NCBI GenBank assembly: GCA_009783555.1
Contig: WRDH01000033.1
Location: 1-32,871, forward strand
Reading direction: 5' to 3'
DNA from: Oscillospiraceae bacterium
Lineage (GTDB): Bacteria > Bacillota > Clostridia > Oscillospirales > Oscillospiraceae
DNA: 32,871 nt
Shown here: piece by piece, positions 17,301 to 24,102 of the stretch
Layout: every line of letters begins with the position of its first letter
Numbering within the stretch: the first letter of the stretch is position 1
Program-made: the position numbers and the translations under genes
The notes under the pieces: model-generated
Seen by the model: only the letters and a program-made list of their open reading frames with translations
What the model was told of the DNA's origin: nothing
Databases searched by the model: none

Positions 17301-18996
17301 AGATGTACGAATAGTGGAAAAGAACCAGAGGCAAGCCTCGAAAATATTTACAGAAATATTCGGTTGCCGGCAATATGATGGTGATTATGATATCGATGAG
17401 GGAAGCATTAAGCTAAGTGATTGTAATGAGAGATTTGCTGAGTTTTTTAAGGAATTTTCAAAGTTTGCTAATGCATATGCAGTTTACAATGCCAATTTGG
17501 AAAAAAACTTGGGAAAACTCTCGGTAAAACTGGTAAAAGAGATAATTGTTACAGAAAACAACGGTTTGAAGAGGATTGAAGATGAGTATGTCCTGTTAAG
17601 GAAAAGTCCGACGATTTGGTATATAACTGTGTTTAGCCAGAATTATGATATAAATGAGTTGTCGCTGCAAATTGAGAATATTTACTCCAATATTGCAGAT
17701 ACGCCCGGTTTTGATTCGGGTAAAATAGGAGAGCTGTTCAGAACGCCGGATAAAGCTGTCAGGGAGTTTCTGATATTAAAAGAGTTTGATACTCTTGATG
17801 TAATATCTGATGAGATATATGAAAGTGCAAATCAGAAAAGAATCAATTTCGTAGAAACAATAAAGAAGCTGCAACCGGATTACACAGTTGAGGATTGCTG
17901 TATAGATTTTAACAGATTTAATTTTGTAAGCTCTGCTGTTGATATAATCAGTACACTGCGCGTTATTGATTGTGATGTTGATGAATTTAGTGATGCCGGA
18001 TTCAACTATTCGATAAATTTGATACCTTATTACAATAGACAACTCTCGGAGTATATTACCGGCGAAAAGCTCAGGTATAAGGATTTTTTGTTTACAAAAG
18101 CATTAAATGACCCGGAGCTGCAATTGGGTTTTATAGAAAGCGCAGAGGATTTTGAATATTTTGAGATTGCCGGTTATGAGAATTCTATATATTTTGACGT
18201 GAAGCAAAAAGTCATTGATGAGTTTGGGCTTTGGGATATTGATGACCCTGAAGACAGTGACGAAGCGTATAGTATCAACTATGAGATTATGAATCCCGAA
18301 GATTTATACGGTGATGAAATCTCGAATAATAAAACAGCTCAGACGATGATATATTTTGGTGATGAACAAGGCTTTAGTAAATGGTTGATTGAACAGGAAA
18401 AAATTGAAAGGGAATCTAACAAAATGAGAAAAGAAAAAGATCATTATGCAGAACTGAGGGGAGTTGTGCCGGAGAAGGAGGACTTGGTTTTTAACGCTCC
18501 GACAAAGCCGGAGGCAGAAATTCGGTCAAAACGTAAAGGTGCTTATAATCAAAAATACGATGAGCAAACAAAAAGGGCAAAAAAAGTATATGGAAACAAA
18601 GGTGAGTTGTTAATCCATGCTTTATTGAGTAATGATCCTGCGGTTAAAAAAGTTATTCCGAGATCCGAGGCGTTTGTTGCTCTTGGTATACTAAAACCCG
18701 GGCAAGCCGTTTCGGGTGATTATGATTTGTCGTATATAGACGAACTGGGTGATGAGTATTTTGTGGAAGTGAAAACAGGCGACGGAATGTCTTTTATTAT
18801 TACACCCGGAGAGCTTGAGTTTGCGAAAAAACACCCGGAGAACTATAAGCTGTTTCTGGTGTACAATCTGGATAAATCACCTCCTAATTATACAGAGCTG
18901 CCCGCAAGATTTTGGGAAGATAAAAAGTTCCGTAGAAATGATATAGTTGAAAAAATAGAGTTTTCATTCGATGTAACGCGAAATCAGGACGGATGA
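14320..18996 (+). CDS. Sacsin/HSP90-type ATPase with C-terminal DUF3883-like PD-(D/E)XK nuclease
   Basis: 1558 residues; AAGAGG six bases before the ATG. N-terminus: GHKL ATPase fold with N-box ELLQNADDA (49-57), G1 VENTGTFFS (85-93) and G2 lid GYIGNKGTGFRS (112-123), as in sacsin and plant NO VEIN proteins. The middle (300-1400) is long, alpha/beta and unrecognised. C-terminus 1425-1535: GNKGELLIHALL (Glu1429), DYDLSY (Asp1469) and FVEVKTG (Glu1483, Lys1485) form a PD-(D/E)XK triad as in DUF3883. No membrane segment. Giant GHKL proteins with nuclease tails recur in defence islands, so an antiviral role is plausible but inferred. Its stop codon (18994-18996) lies inside a dispersed repeat, so the last four or so residues (NQDG) are repeat-derived. 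Divergent from the HTH/AAA operon. Confidence 0.88.
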   Translation: MNKSQLFIKRLNDDYISKHTQKHVFDDLIVEYNTVKKDIKGYHGREILELLQNADDAYENSVREGRKPDNDLEVNIEFIENVLTVENTGTFFSEDGIKAIVQGNNSDKAGSGYIGNKGTGFRSILNWAEQIFIHSGEFNIEFSKEIAKKAFKGIENHPQIQKQIKQQKEKGKKLYIPMLAYPQYIENSKWSETTVIKVVVNQKKQSDGYGVSKQINDIDLKILLFLPNIRKISIHTDVDDIIYEKLQTGYKKPEKVFLSKITDGDMEKEESYYYFSKILPKAIKEDEDDEDKKDVRLAVAIPLDYSRFENCRLYSFFPLLETESPFNCVLNATYVLGDQRNNLSPTEVNTFIIREQLRFLIETAKDMAEIEANDVPLRLLTPVNFEYDRKGISHYPKRGEWKFLSAFSISKLENEYLDMLKKKDVRVFLTVNNEYISICDKPKILNKGCPEFFKGKEFSNLLKPLNGKELDLLYCLSERTGNAVEYNEHELLAIVNNLTETWTKEQRVEVFTWWNENFENTLPSLLKTQAGDWLVFGNEYSFLTETVDDEGLPNWVKVPTLESSYQKLLFEIAGQNADVIKIKETEKSQEDGRSSPIDRIISQNNIYPLVDFKYRDKSTIVTAVNSSVDNYEKSVEFVKWLWKYYSSDEKWEPIDKVIYKFPNDTEPEGYQDSRRMFFGSEYGYGLSEKLFAFPYCKFPGCDVFIDNPDPDTILRFQCFVELFGVRKFPPVELTENVKPIRQYSEEYERSIASLENVESSDGYDISYTLKTIDKITEILQALTTESIIKWISSDSNLKAWLKNSPYEDNAIITYKRKKRGSTTKTYYEKKKNYLLCVFNNRKWVNLNGKRYRPAEVLKSIDSDRNQLFSPLVPVLGTEIIESWAINTKIDYEEIVSIIELFDFCEKVTNLSSDDFYGLLLKLPDPEYDFQKSQKISKAIYRIIEQPGFSRIYEDSKNKKQYFTDGKILVRYKGELKYWFAREAYLPSTRIVVKKDVRIVEKNQRQASKIFTEIFGCRQYDGDYDIDEGSIKLSDCNERFAEFFKEFSKFANAYAVYNANLEKNLGKLSVKLVKEIIVTENNGLKRIEDEYVLLRKSPTIWYITVFSQNYDINELSLQIENIYSNIADTPGFDSGKIGELFRTPDKAVREFLILKEFDTLDVISDEIYESANQKRINFVETIKKLQPDYTVEDCCIDFNRFNFVSSAVDIISTLRVIDCDVDEFSDAGFNYSINLIPYYNRQLSEYITGEKLRYKDFLFTKALNDPELQLGFIESAEDFEYFEIAGYENSIYFDVKQKVIDEFGLWDIDDPEDSDEAYSINYEIMNPEDLYGDEISNNKTAQTMIYFGDEQGFSKWLIEQEKIERESNKMRKEKDHYAELRGVVPEKEDLVFNAPTKPEAEIRSKRKGAYNQKYDEQTKRAKKVYGNKGELLIHALLSNDPAVKKVIPRSEAFVALGILKPGQAVSGDYDLSYIDELGDEYFVEVKTGDGMSFIITPGELEFAKKHPENYKLFLVYNLDKSPPNYTELPARFWEDKKFRRNDIVEKIEFSFDVTRNQDG

Positions 18997-19078
18997 ACCG
19001 TCCCTGTGTCCTGAGGACGGATGAACCGTCCCCGTGTCTTGCGCGAAATCAGGACGGATGAACCGTCCCCGTGTCCCG
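18977..19078 (+). repeat. REP-like repeat cluster E (three copies, forward)
   Basis: Three copies fill the whole 82-base gap between convergent genes. A 28-base block, including the last bases of the sacsin-like CDS, occurs at 18977-19004 and again at 19042-19069, showing local duplication. The repeat supplies that gene's TGA and ends one base before the stop of the next gene. Confidence 0.85.
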
Positions 19079-19966
19079 CTATTTTAGGTTTTTGATAAGG
19101 GTATTTAAGTCATCTGTGATATCAAGAGACTCGGGGTGGTTAAAGAGTTTATCGTTTGTTGATAATTTCCACCCGCGCTCGTGCTTATTTTCGTCTGCTA
19201 TTTTTTCTGCATAATCTACACCAATACAAATTGCTTTCAATACAGTCGCCCCATCCACAGAAAACACGACAACTACCAGATAATCAAATTCCCAGGATCG
19301 GAAAACACCAAGAGACGAAGATTTCAACTTCTTTAGTCTTCTTGATTTAACTTGGATTAACTTTTCTTTGTCTCCGTCATTTTTGTCATTAAATACAATA
19401 TCAGCAGACTTGTGACTTGCCGTCAACTGTTTCCCGTCATAGTACATAGCAACAAGTCTTTCTGAAATCTCAGCTACAATGTTCGCTGTACTTCCCATTG
19501 CTTTTTTCAACCCGTCATGGACTATATTATATTGCCTCCACAACTCGAAGACAGTTGCATCCAAACCATTATTTATCATGTGTTTCTTATTAGATTTTGT
19601 CTTTGAATGCTTCTTACTCACAATAACGCCGGTTGATGCAGCACCCGGCACTATTCCTTTCTGCTCTAACCATACCGTCAGCTTTTCTCTTGATGATTCG
19701 AACCATTGTGAGCATAAAAAATATTTATTACCGCTAATATTAACCGGATTTTTGTAATATCTGTATTGATGCCTACCGTCCTTGAGTTTAGTGAAGGTGC
19801 GGTCTTTTGATAAAAGAGGAAAATTAATCCCGAACATTTGCTTTGAATGAGCGGGGTCCTGCAGGATTGATATTTCTTCTTTGCTAACTTCCCTGTTCTC
19901 AAGAGCCTCTTTCAGGTATACCTGAACGATTGCACCTATTTTTTCACTATATATGGTTGTATCCAA
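19079..19966 (-). CDS. Restriction-endonuclease-like protein (PD-QXK, DUF6998-like)
   Basis: 295 residues from a TTG at 19966 preceded by GGTGGGG seven bases upstream; no ATG fits. Residues 35-100 hold a small conserved module (SKQMFGINFPLL, YRYYKNPVNISGNKYFLCSQWFE) seen in many bacterial proteins of unknown function. Residues 155-260 look like an endonuclease fold: Glu166 or Glu169, SADIVF with Asp189, and IQVKSRR with Gln205-x-Lys207, the D-QxK variant of PD-(D/E)XK. A DNA-cutting role is inferred. It is convergent with the sacsin-like gene and 87 bases downstream of the Sia-like operon on the same strand, so it could be read from either its own promoter or that operon. Confidence 0.75.
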   Translation of the reverse strand: MDTTIYSEKIGAIVQVYLKEALENREVSKEEISILQDPAHSKQMFGINFPLLSKDRTFTKLKDGRHQYRYYKNPVNISGNKYFLCSQWFESSREKLTVWLEQKGIVPGAASTGVIVSKKHSKTKSNKKHMINNGLDATVFELWRQYNIVHDGLKKAMGSTANIVAEISERLVAMYYDGKQLTASHKSADIVFNDKNDGDKEKLIQVKSRRLKKLKSSSLGVFRSWEFDYLVVVVFSVDGATVLKAICIGVDYAEKIADENKHERGWKLSTNDKLFNHPESLDITDDLNTLIKNLK

Positions 19967-19994
19967 TGTTTTGCCCCACCTTACGCTAGTTTTT

Positions 19995-20053
19995 CAATTC
20001 TTGAACCGTCAGGCTGTCCTCAGCGGTCAAAAACGTACCGTCCCCATGTCCTG
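19995..20053 (-). repeat. Diverged REP-like segment after the diguanylate cyclase
   Basis: Contains CGTACCGTCCCC (mixed family 1/2 core) directly after the stop of the GGDEF gene, plus GTCCTCAGCGGT at 20016-20027, a 12-base string that recurs at 21930-21941 between the phosphatase and kinase genes of the same operon. Confidence 0.5.
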
Positions 20054-20788
20054 TTACATTTCCAAAAATGAATATCTGTTGCGGCCGTTTTCTTTTGAGT
20101 GGTATAGGGCTTCGTCGGCGCGTTTTATGAAATCCAATCCGCCGGTTACGGCTTTTACGTTGCCTGTGGCTATGCCTATTGACAGGGTGACATGGGGGGA
20201 TACTTCGCTCTTTTCGTGGGGGATTTTGCAGATTCTCAAATTCTCCAGAATACGCTCGGCTATCGCCTGTGCGCCTGCTTTGTCGGTGTTTGGTAAAATG
20301 ACCGCAAATTCCTCACCACCGTATCTTGCGGCGAAGTCGTCGTCACGCATCAGGCTGTTACTGATTGCGAGCGCAACTGCTTTGAGGCAGACATCACCTT
20401 CGGCATGCCCGTAATTATCGTTATATTTCTTAAAGAAGTCAATATCCATCATCAGGACACTAAGCACTGCATCGCCTGAGCGTTGAAGGGTTTTCATAAT
20501 CTTTTCCAAAGCTTCTTCCATGTAACGCCGGTTGTAAATACCCGTAAGCGCGTCGTGGTGTACTTTGTCTGATAAGTCCGTTATTTGACCCTTTTGTTCG
20601 GTAATCATATTCGTCGAAGCCCTGTCGGAAATCTTGATAACTTTCTTATGTTGCTTTAACAACATCTTGTACTCTTTGATAAGGGATTCAAACTGTTCTA
20701 TGCACAAAGGATTGCCGCAGCATACTTCATCTATATGCGACAGAGCCTGGTCGAGTACAATCTGTTCCCGGTCAAAAATGTCTTCCAC
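20054..20788 (-). CDS. siaD: Diguanylate cyclase, SiaD-like (GGDEF)
   Basis: 244 residues, GTG start with AGGAGG eight bases upstream. Residues 1-75 are a helical, coiled-coil-like stalk with no membrane segment. The GGDEF domain (76-244) has DALTGIYNRRYME, MDIDFFKKYND, the active-site GGEEF at 157-161 and the inhibitory site RDDD at 148-151, five residues before it, so it should make c-di-GMP from two GTP and be product-inhibited. In Pseudomonas SiaABCD, unphosphorylated SiaC binds the stalk of SiaD and activates it. The same gene set and order here argue for that mechanism. Last gene of the operon, 111 bases after the SiaC-like gene; the gap holds AT-rich AAATGA(C/T) repeats only. Symbol given by analogy. 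Confidence 0.85.
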   Translation of the reverse strand: MEDIFDREQIVLDQALSHIDEVCCGNPLCIEQFESLIKEYKMLLKQHKKVIKISDRASTNMITEQKGQITDLSDKVHHDALTGIYNRRYMEEALEKIMKTLQRSGDAVLSVLMMDIDFFKKYNDNYGHAEGDVCLKAVALAISNSLMRDDDFAARYGGEEFAVILPNTDKAGAQAIAERILENLRICKIPHEKSEVSPHVTLSIGIATGNVKAVTGGLDFIKRADEALYHSKENGRNRYSFLEM

Positions 20789-20899
20789 TTAAAATACCTC
20801 CTGTCTTACAAATGATAAATGACAAATGAAAAATGACAAATAAGAGACTATGCCAAAGGTTATTTATAGGTTATTTTACGCTATCACTCTTAAACAGAG

Positions 20900-21277
20900 T
20901 TAATTCGTAATTAGGTTGAATGTCAGATTATCCAAATCTTCCTCAAAGTCCTCGCCGCATTCGATGATAATGCGGTTGTTTTTTGTAGTTATCCAGTTGA
21001 CAGTGATTTTATCGCAATTTTTGGAGTTGTCCATATCCAGCAACATACCCAACAGGATTTTAACGGTTGAGCTGTTGAAGTATACGAGTTCGCAATCGAA
21101 TGTAAACGAATCAAAATCTGTTTTCAGGTACTCTGCAAGCCATTCCTTGATTTCCCTGAAAAACTCAAAGACATTCTCGTGATAACTCTCGCCCTCGAGC
21201 TTCATTACCCCGCTTTCCTCGCAGATATATACATAGGGTGTCAAATCGGTTTTCCGTCGCTCAATTTTATATGCCAT
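20900..21277 (-). CDS. siaC: SiaC-family regulatory phosphoprotein (DUF1987)
   Basis: 125 residues from ATG 21277, with AAGGTGA five bases upstream, overlapping the end of the kinase gene by 11 bases. The longer frame is not needed. Typical DUF1987 features: VYICEESGVMKLEGESYHENVFEFF at the start, FDCELVYFNSSTVKILL containing the Ser/Thr segment that carries the phosphorylation site in SiaC, and ITVNWITTKNN. It is expected to be phosphorylated by SiaB and dephosphorylated by SiaA, and in the unphosphorylated form to switch on the diguanylate cyclase. The exact phosphosite among S-S-T is not determined. Translational coupling to the kinase suggests a fixed stoichiometry. Confidence 0.9.
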   Translation of the reverse strand: MAYKIERRKTDLTPYVYICEESGVMKLEGESYHENVFEFFREIKEWLAEYLKTDFDSFTFDCELVYFNSSTVKILLGMLLDMDNSKNCDKITVNWITTKNNRIIIECGEDFEEDLDNLTFNLITN

Positions 21278-21836
21278 GGTCGTCACCTTCAATCGTTGCA
21301 AACAGGGTAAAAAATGTATATCCTTCCTCGTAAGGCGTAAATGTGTATTCTAACTTTGAGCTTACGCGCCGCGCTATTTCTATAAATCCGAGTCCTGCGC
21401 CTTTGCTGTCGGGAATATCATTTTCAAGTCTCTGTTGTTTGTAATATGCTCTGAGTTGCTTTTTATCGAGGGTATTGAGATAGTCGATTCTATCTCTGAT
21501 AAAGTCCACGTGCTTATCTTCCATGACATTTCCGGTCTGGATGAAATATTTACTTCCTTGTACTCCCATGATAAATGTACCCTTCGGGGCTTCCGGGTGT
21601 ATCTCGTCGGCGACAAACTGGGATTTCTCCGCAGAGTACATCAGCATATTGTTCATCTGCTCAACAAATACCGAGAATACTTCTTGAGATGTCTCCAAAG
21701 GCAAATCATCGTATTCCAACCGTTTCTTCACAGTACTCGCGACTCCGCCGATGCCCTCCGCCCAAAGAGGACCGCTGTAAACAAGTGTGATTTTGCATTC
21801 CCGCAGCGTTTTATGATATTCCATCATGTCAAACAT
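21267..21836 (-). CDS. siaB: SiaB-family protein kinase (DUF6272)
   Basis: 189 residues, AGGGGG nine bases before the ATG. SGPLWAEGIGGVASTVKKRLE at the N-terminus, EQMNNMLMYSAE (an N-box-like region of a GHKL fold) and KGAGLGFIEIARR (glycine-rich ATP lid) fit SiaB/DUF6272 kinases, relatives of anti-sigma-factor kinases such as SpoIIAB. It should phosphorylate the SiaC-like protein encoded immediately downstream. No membrane segment. 154 bases separate it from the phosphatase gene upstream; that gap has no strong promoter and contains the GTCCTCAGCGGT string. Confidence 0.85.
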   Translation of the reverse strand: MFDMMEYHKTLRECKITLVYSGPLWAEGIGGVASTVKKRLEYDDLPLETSQEVFSVFVEQMNNMLMYSAEKSQFVADEIHPEAPKGTFIMGVQGSKYFIQTGNVMEDKHVDFIRDRIDYLNTLDKKQLRAYYKQQRLENDIPDSKGAGLGFIEIARRVSSKLEYTFTPYEEGYTFFTLFATIEGDDHGI

Positions 21837-21990
21837 TATTATCTACCCCCTATTAAATTATCCTTCTAACTCAATCATTTGTACATCATATACTTAAATC
21901 AGCAAATCGAAATTGTGGATTGCCACACCGTCCTCAGCGGTTCTTTAGGTTTCGTAAGTGCCTAAAAGTCTTAGCAATGACGGGGTTGGG

Positions 21991-23763
21991 TTAGTTACTT
22001 ATTATCGGTTTGAAGGTTATCAGCTCAAGGTCGTCGCGCCTTATATTCACGCCTCTGTACGCTTCAAATGCTTCCCATATTTTGTCCGATATTACGCTTT
22101 GTTTTTCGCTGTGGTATTCAAGGATTAATCTTTCAAACTCGTCATATCCGTACGGTACGCTGTTTTCTCCTCCGATTTGGTCATACAAGCCATCCGAAGC
22201 TATATAGAATTTGTTGTCGGCGTTTGCGGGAATGGTTATACTCTTGACTTGATGCTTGCCGGTCAAGTGACCCTCACCGATAAAAATCCTTTGTCCTTTA
22301 TTGCGTGTAACCGTTTTTCCGTCACAGACAAACACATCGATATGTCCGTTTGACATTGTTACGCTGCCGTCTTTTGTGATATACAATACTGCAAGGTCGC
22401 AGCCGTCTTTTATACTCATGTTGTCTTCGTCGCCTTTTGCGTGAAGAACGGATGCAAGTCTTTGGTCAAGCTGCCACAAGGCATGGGCAGTATCATGGCA
22501 GTTGTCCGGCTTTATCACGGATTCAAACGCGCTGACAACCAGCATGGTAAGGAGTGCTCCCGGTGTCCCGTGACCTGTACAGTCCGCAACGCAAAGGACT
22601 GTGCCTTTCTCAAATTGTTTCAGCCAATATATATCGCCGCCTACAATATCACGCGGTTTCCATATGATAAAATAATCGTCAAAAACAGATTCCAATACGC
22701 TGTTATATGGTAAGAGATTTCTTTGGATTTTGCTTGCATAGTTTATGCTTTCCATAATCGTATCATTGGCAATCTCTGTTTTTCTTTTGGATAATTCGGA
22801 CTCACGTAACAGGCGTATTGCAAATGTATTAAATATCACGATTATTATAAGCAATAAAGCAACCAGTATCGCAAAAAGGACTGTCATGCCGCTGCTAAGT
22901 GAATCACTGATATGGAATTCGTGTATAGCGGCGATATACCAGCCTAAGCTCGGAACGGAGCTGACAGCAGCTACCCCTTGGACAGCTTGAAGCCGGAAAT
23001 ATGCAAATTCACCGCTTTCAATGCTTTTTGCTTTATCATAGATTTCTATTCCGACCTGTCCGAGTTTTTCCTCCAAGGTGATTTTATTTTCAATAAAATA
23101 CATTTCATTTGCGCCGGTGATTTCCCCGTAAGAGTTGAAGAATAACAATTCTTCAGCACCTTTGTAGACGCTGTAAAGCGAATTGATAAAATCAGTAAGG
23201 TTTATGCCACAGCCCACCATGCCGAGAGCATTGTTGTTTTCATCAAAAATCGGTGCATTGACCCAAAGCATAATCATGTCCATTTCATGATTAAAATTAA
23301 TGTTAAAGTTAAAAACTTCTGTTTCACGGGTTGTCAGAAAATACCAGTAATATTCAGGATTATAAGGATCGACAACGTAAGGGGTGCCGTCACTGAAGTG
23401 GAAAACCATATCTATTTCGTTAATCCAAAAAACAATTTCCGAAGCGAATGCTTTGCGGAATGCCTCGAACTCCTCAAGGGCTTTTTCCTCAAGCACAGGA
23501 TCGTCGGGATTGGAAAAATACCGGCTGATTAACGGTGAGTTCGCCATTCTCAGTACAATGGCTATTTCACTATCGACAGATGCTTCAAGCTTTATCTGCT
23601 CGATTTCAATATTGCGTTTGAGCTGGATGCCGGTATTGGATATGAGATTAAGATTCATCAAAATGACAAATGCAATGCTTCCCAGAATAAATATGGTTAA
23701 AAAAATGGCAACAGAAAAAATAATGAGCTTATTCTGCATTGAAAGCTGCAAATACTTCTTCAT
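21991..23763 (-). CDS. siaA: SiaA-like membrane sensor with PP2C (SpoIIE) phosphatase domain
   Basis: 590 residues. Membrane helix at about 12-40, an extracellular sensor of about 250 residues resembling double Cache (FWINEIDMVFHFSDGTPYVVDPYNPEYYWY, then APIFDENNNALGMVGCGINLT), second helix at about 293-318, a short coiled linker, then a PP2C/SpoIIE domain (345-588) with metal-binding Asp377 (VGGDIYW) and Asp394 (VADCTGHGTPGALL), later GCDLAVLY and IASDGLYDQ. It would sense an external ligand and dephosphorylate the SiaC-like phosphoprotein, turning on c-di-GMP synthesis. Pseudomonas SiaA has a HAMP domain after the second helix; none is obvious here. GGAGGA is 11 bases upstream of the ATG. 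First gene of the four-gene unit. Confidence 0.88.
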   Translation of the reverse strand: MKKYLQLSMQNKLIIFSVAIFLTIFILGSIAFVILMNLNLISNTGIQLKRNIEIEQIKLEASVDSEIAIVLRMANSPLISRYFSNPDDPVLEEKALEEFEAFRKAFASEIVFWINEIDMVFHFSDGTPYVVDPYNPEYYWYFLTTRETEVFNFNINFNHEMDMIMLWVNAPIFDENNNALGMVGCGINLTDFINSLYSVYKGAEELLFFNSYGEITGANEMYFIENKITLEEKLGQVGIEIYDKAKSIESGEFAYFRLQAVQGVAAVSSVPSLGWYIAAIHEFHISDSLSSGMTVLFAILVALLLIIIVIFNTFAIRLLRESELSKRKTEIANDTIMESINYASKIQRNLLPYNSVLESVFDDYFIIWKPRDIVGGDIYWLKQFEKGTVLCVADCTGHGTPGALLTMLVVSAFESVIKPDNCHDTAHALWQLDQRLASVLHAKGDEDNMSIKDGCDLAVLYITKDGSVTMSNGHIDVFVCDGKTVTRNKGQRIFIGEGHLTGKHQVKSITIPANADNKFYIASDGLYDQIGGENSVPYGYDEFERLILEYHSEKQSVISDKIWEAFEAYRGVNIRRDDLELITFKPIISN

Positions 23764-23786
23764 AAATCACAACATCCTCCGCATGT

Positions 23787-23815
23787 ATTATATTTGGAAT
23801 TGCGCTATTTATCAA
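23787..23815 (-). promoter_or_regulatory. Promoter of the siaABCD-like operon
   Basis: Minus strand: TTGATA (23815-23810), 17-base spacer, TATAAT (23792-23787). The predicted start near 23780 leaves a very short leader beginning at the ribosome site. Confidence 0.75.
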
Positions 23816-23859
23816 GAAAAATATTGAGAAAATCTTTCCGGGAGCGGGAGCGGGGGACG

Positions 23860-24052
23860 ACAGGACAGGGGGACGGTTCATCTGTCTTGGACAGGACGGG
23901 GGACGGTTCATCTGTCTTGGACAGGACGGGGGGACGGTTCATCTGTCTTGACAGGACACGGGGACGGTTCATCTGTCTTGCAAGATTAATGTTGAGTATT
24001 TTCTTTGGTTGTATTATATTAACAGGACAGGGGGACGGTTCATCTGTCTTTT
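23860..24052 (-). repeat. REP-like repeat cluster F (four tandem plus one, reverse)
   Basis: Four head-to-tail copies of GGACGGTTCATCTGTCTTG at 30-31-base spacing (23860-23980), then a fifth at 24023-24052 that falls inside the 5' leader of the MFS gene, just after its promoter. Confidence 0.9.
23992..24020 (+). promoter_or_regulatory. Promoter of the MFS transporter gene, between repeat copies
   Basis: TTGAGT at 23992-23997, 17-base spacer, TATATT at 24015-24020. It lies in the only non-repeat stretch of the region 23860-24052. Confidence 0.6.
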
Positions 24053-24102
24053 CGGGACTGAACGAGAAAACAGCAGACAACATAGTAAAAACCGGGAGAT
24101 AT

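Noticed and set aside
23794-24102. Upstream extension of the MFS ORF through the repeat array
   Set aside because: The residues are only translated repeats (GDGSSVL, GRFICL); a promoter (23992-24020) and a ribosome site before ATG 24103 place the start downstream.
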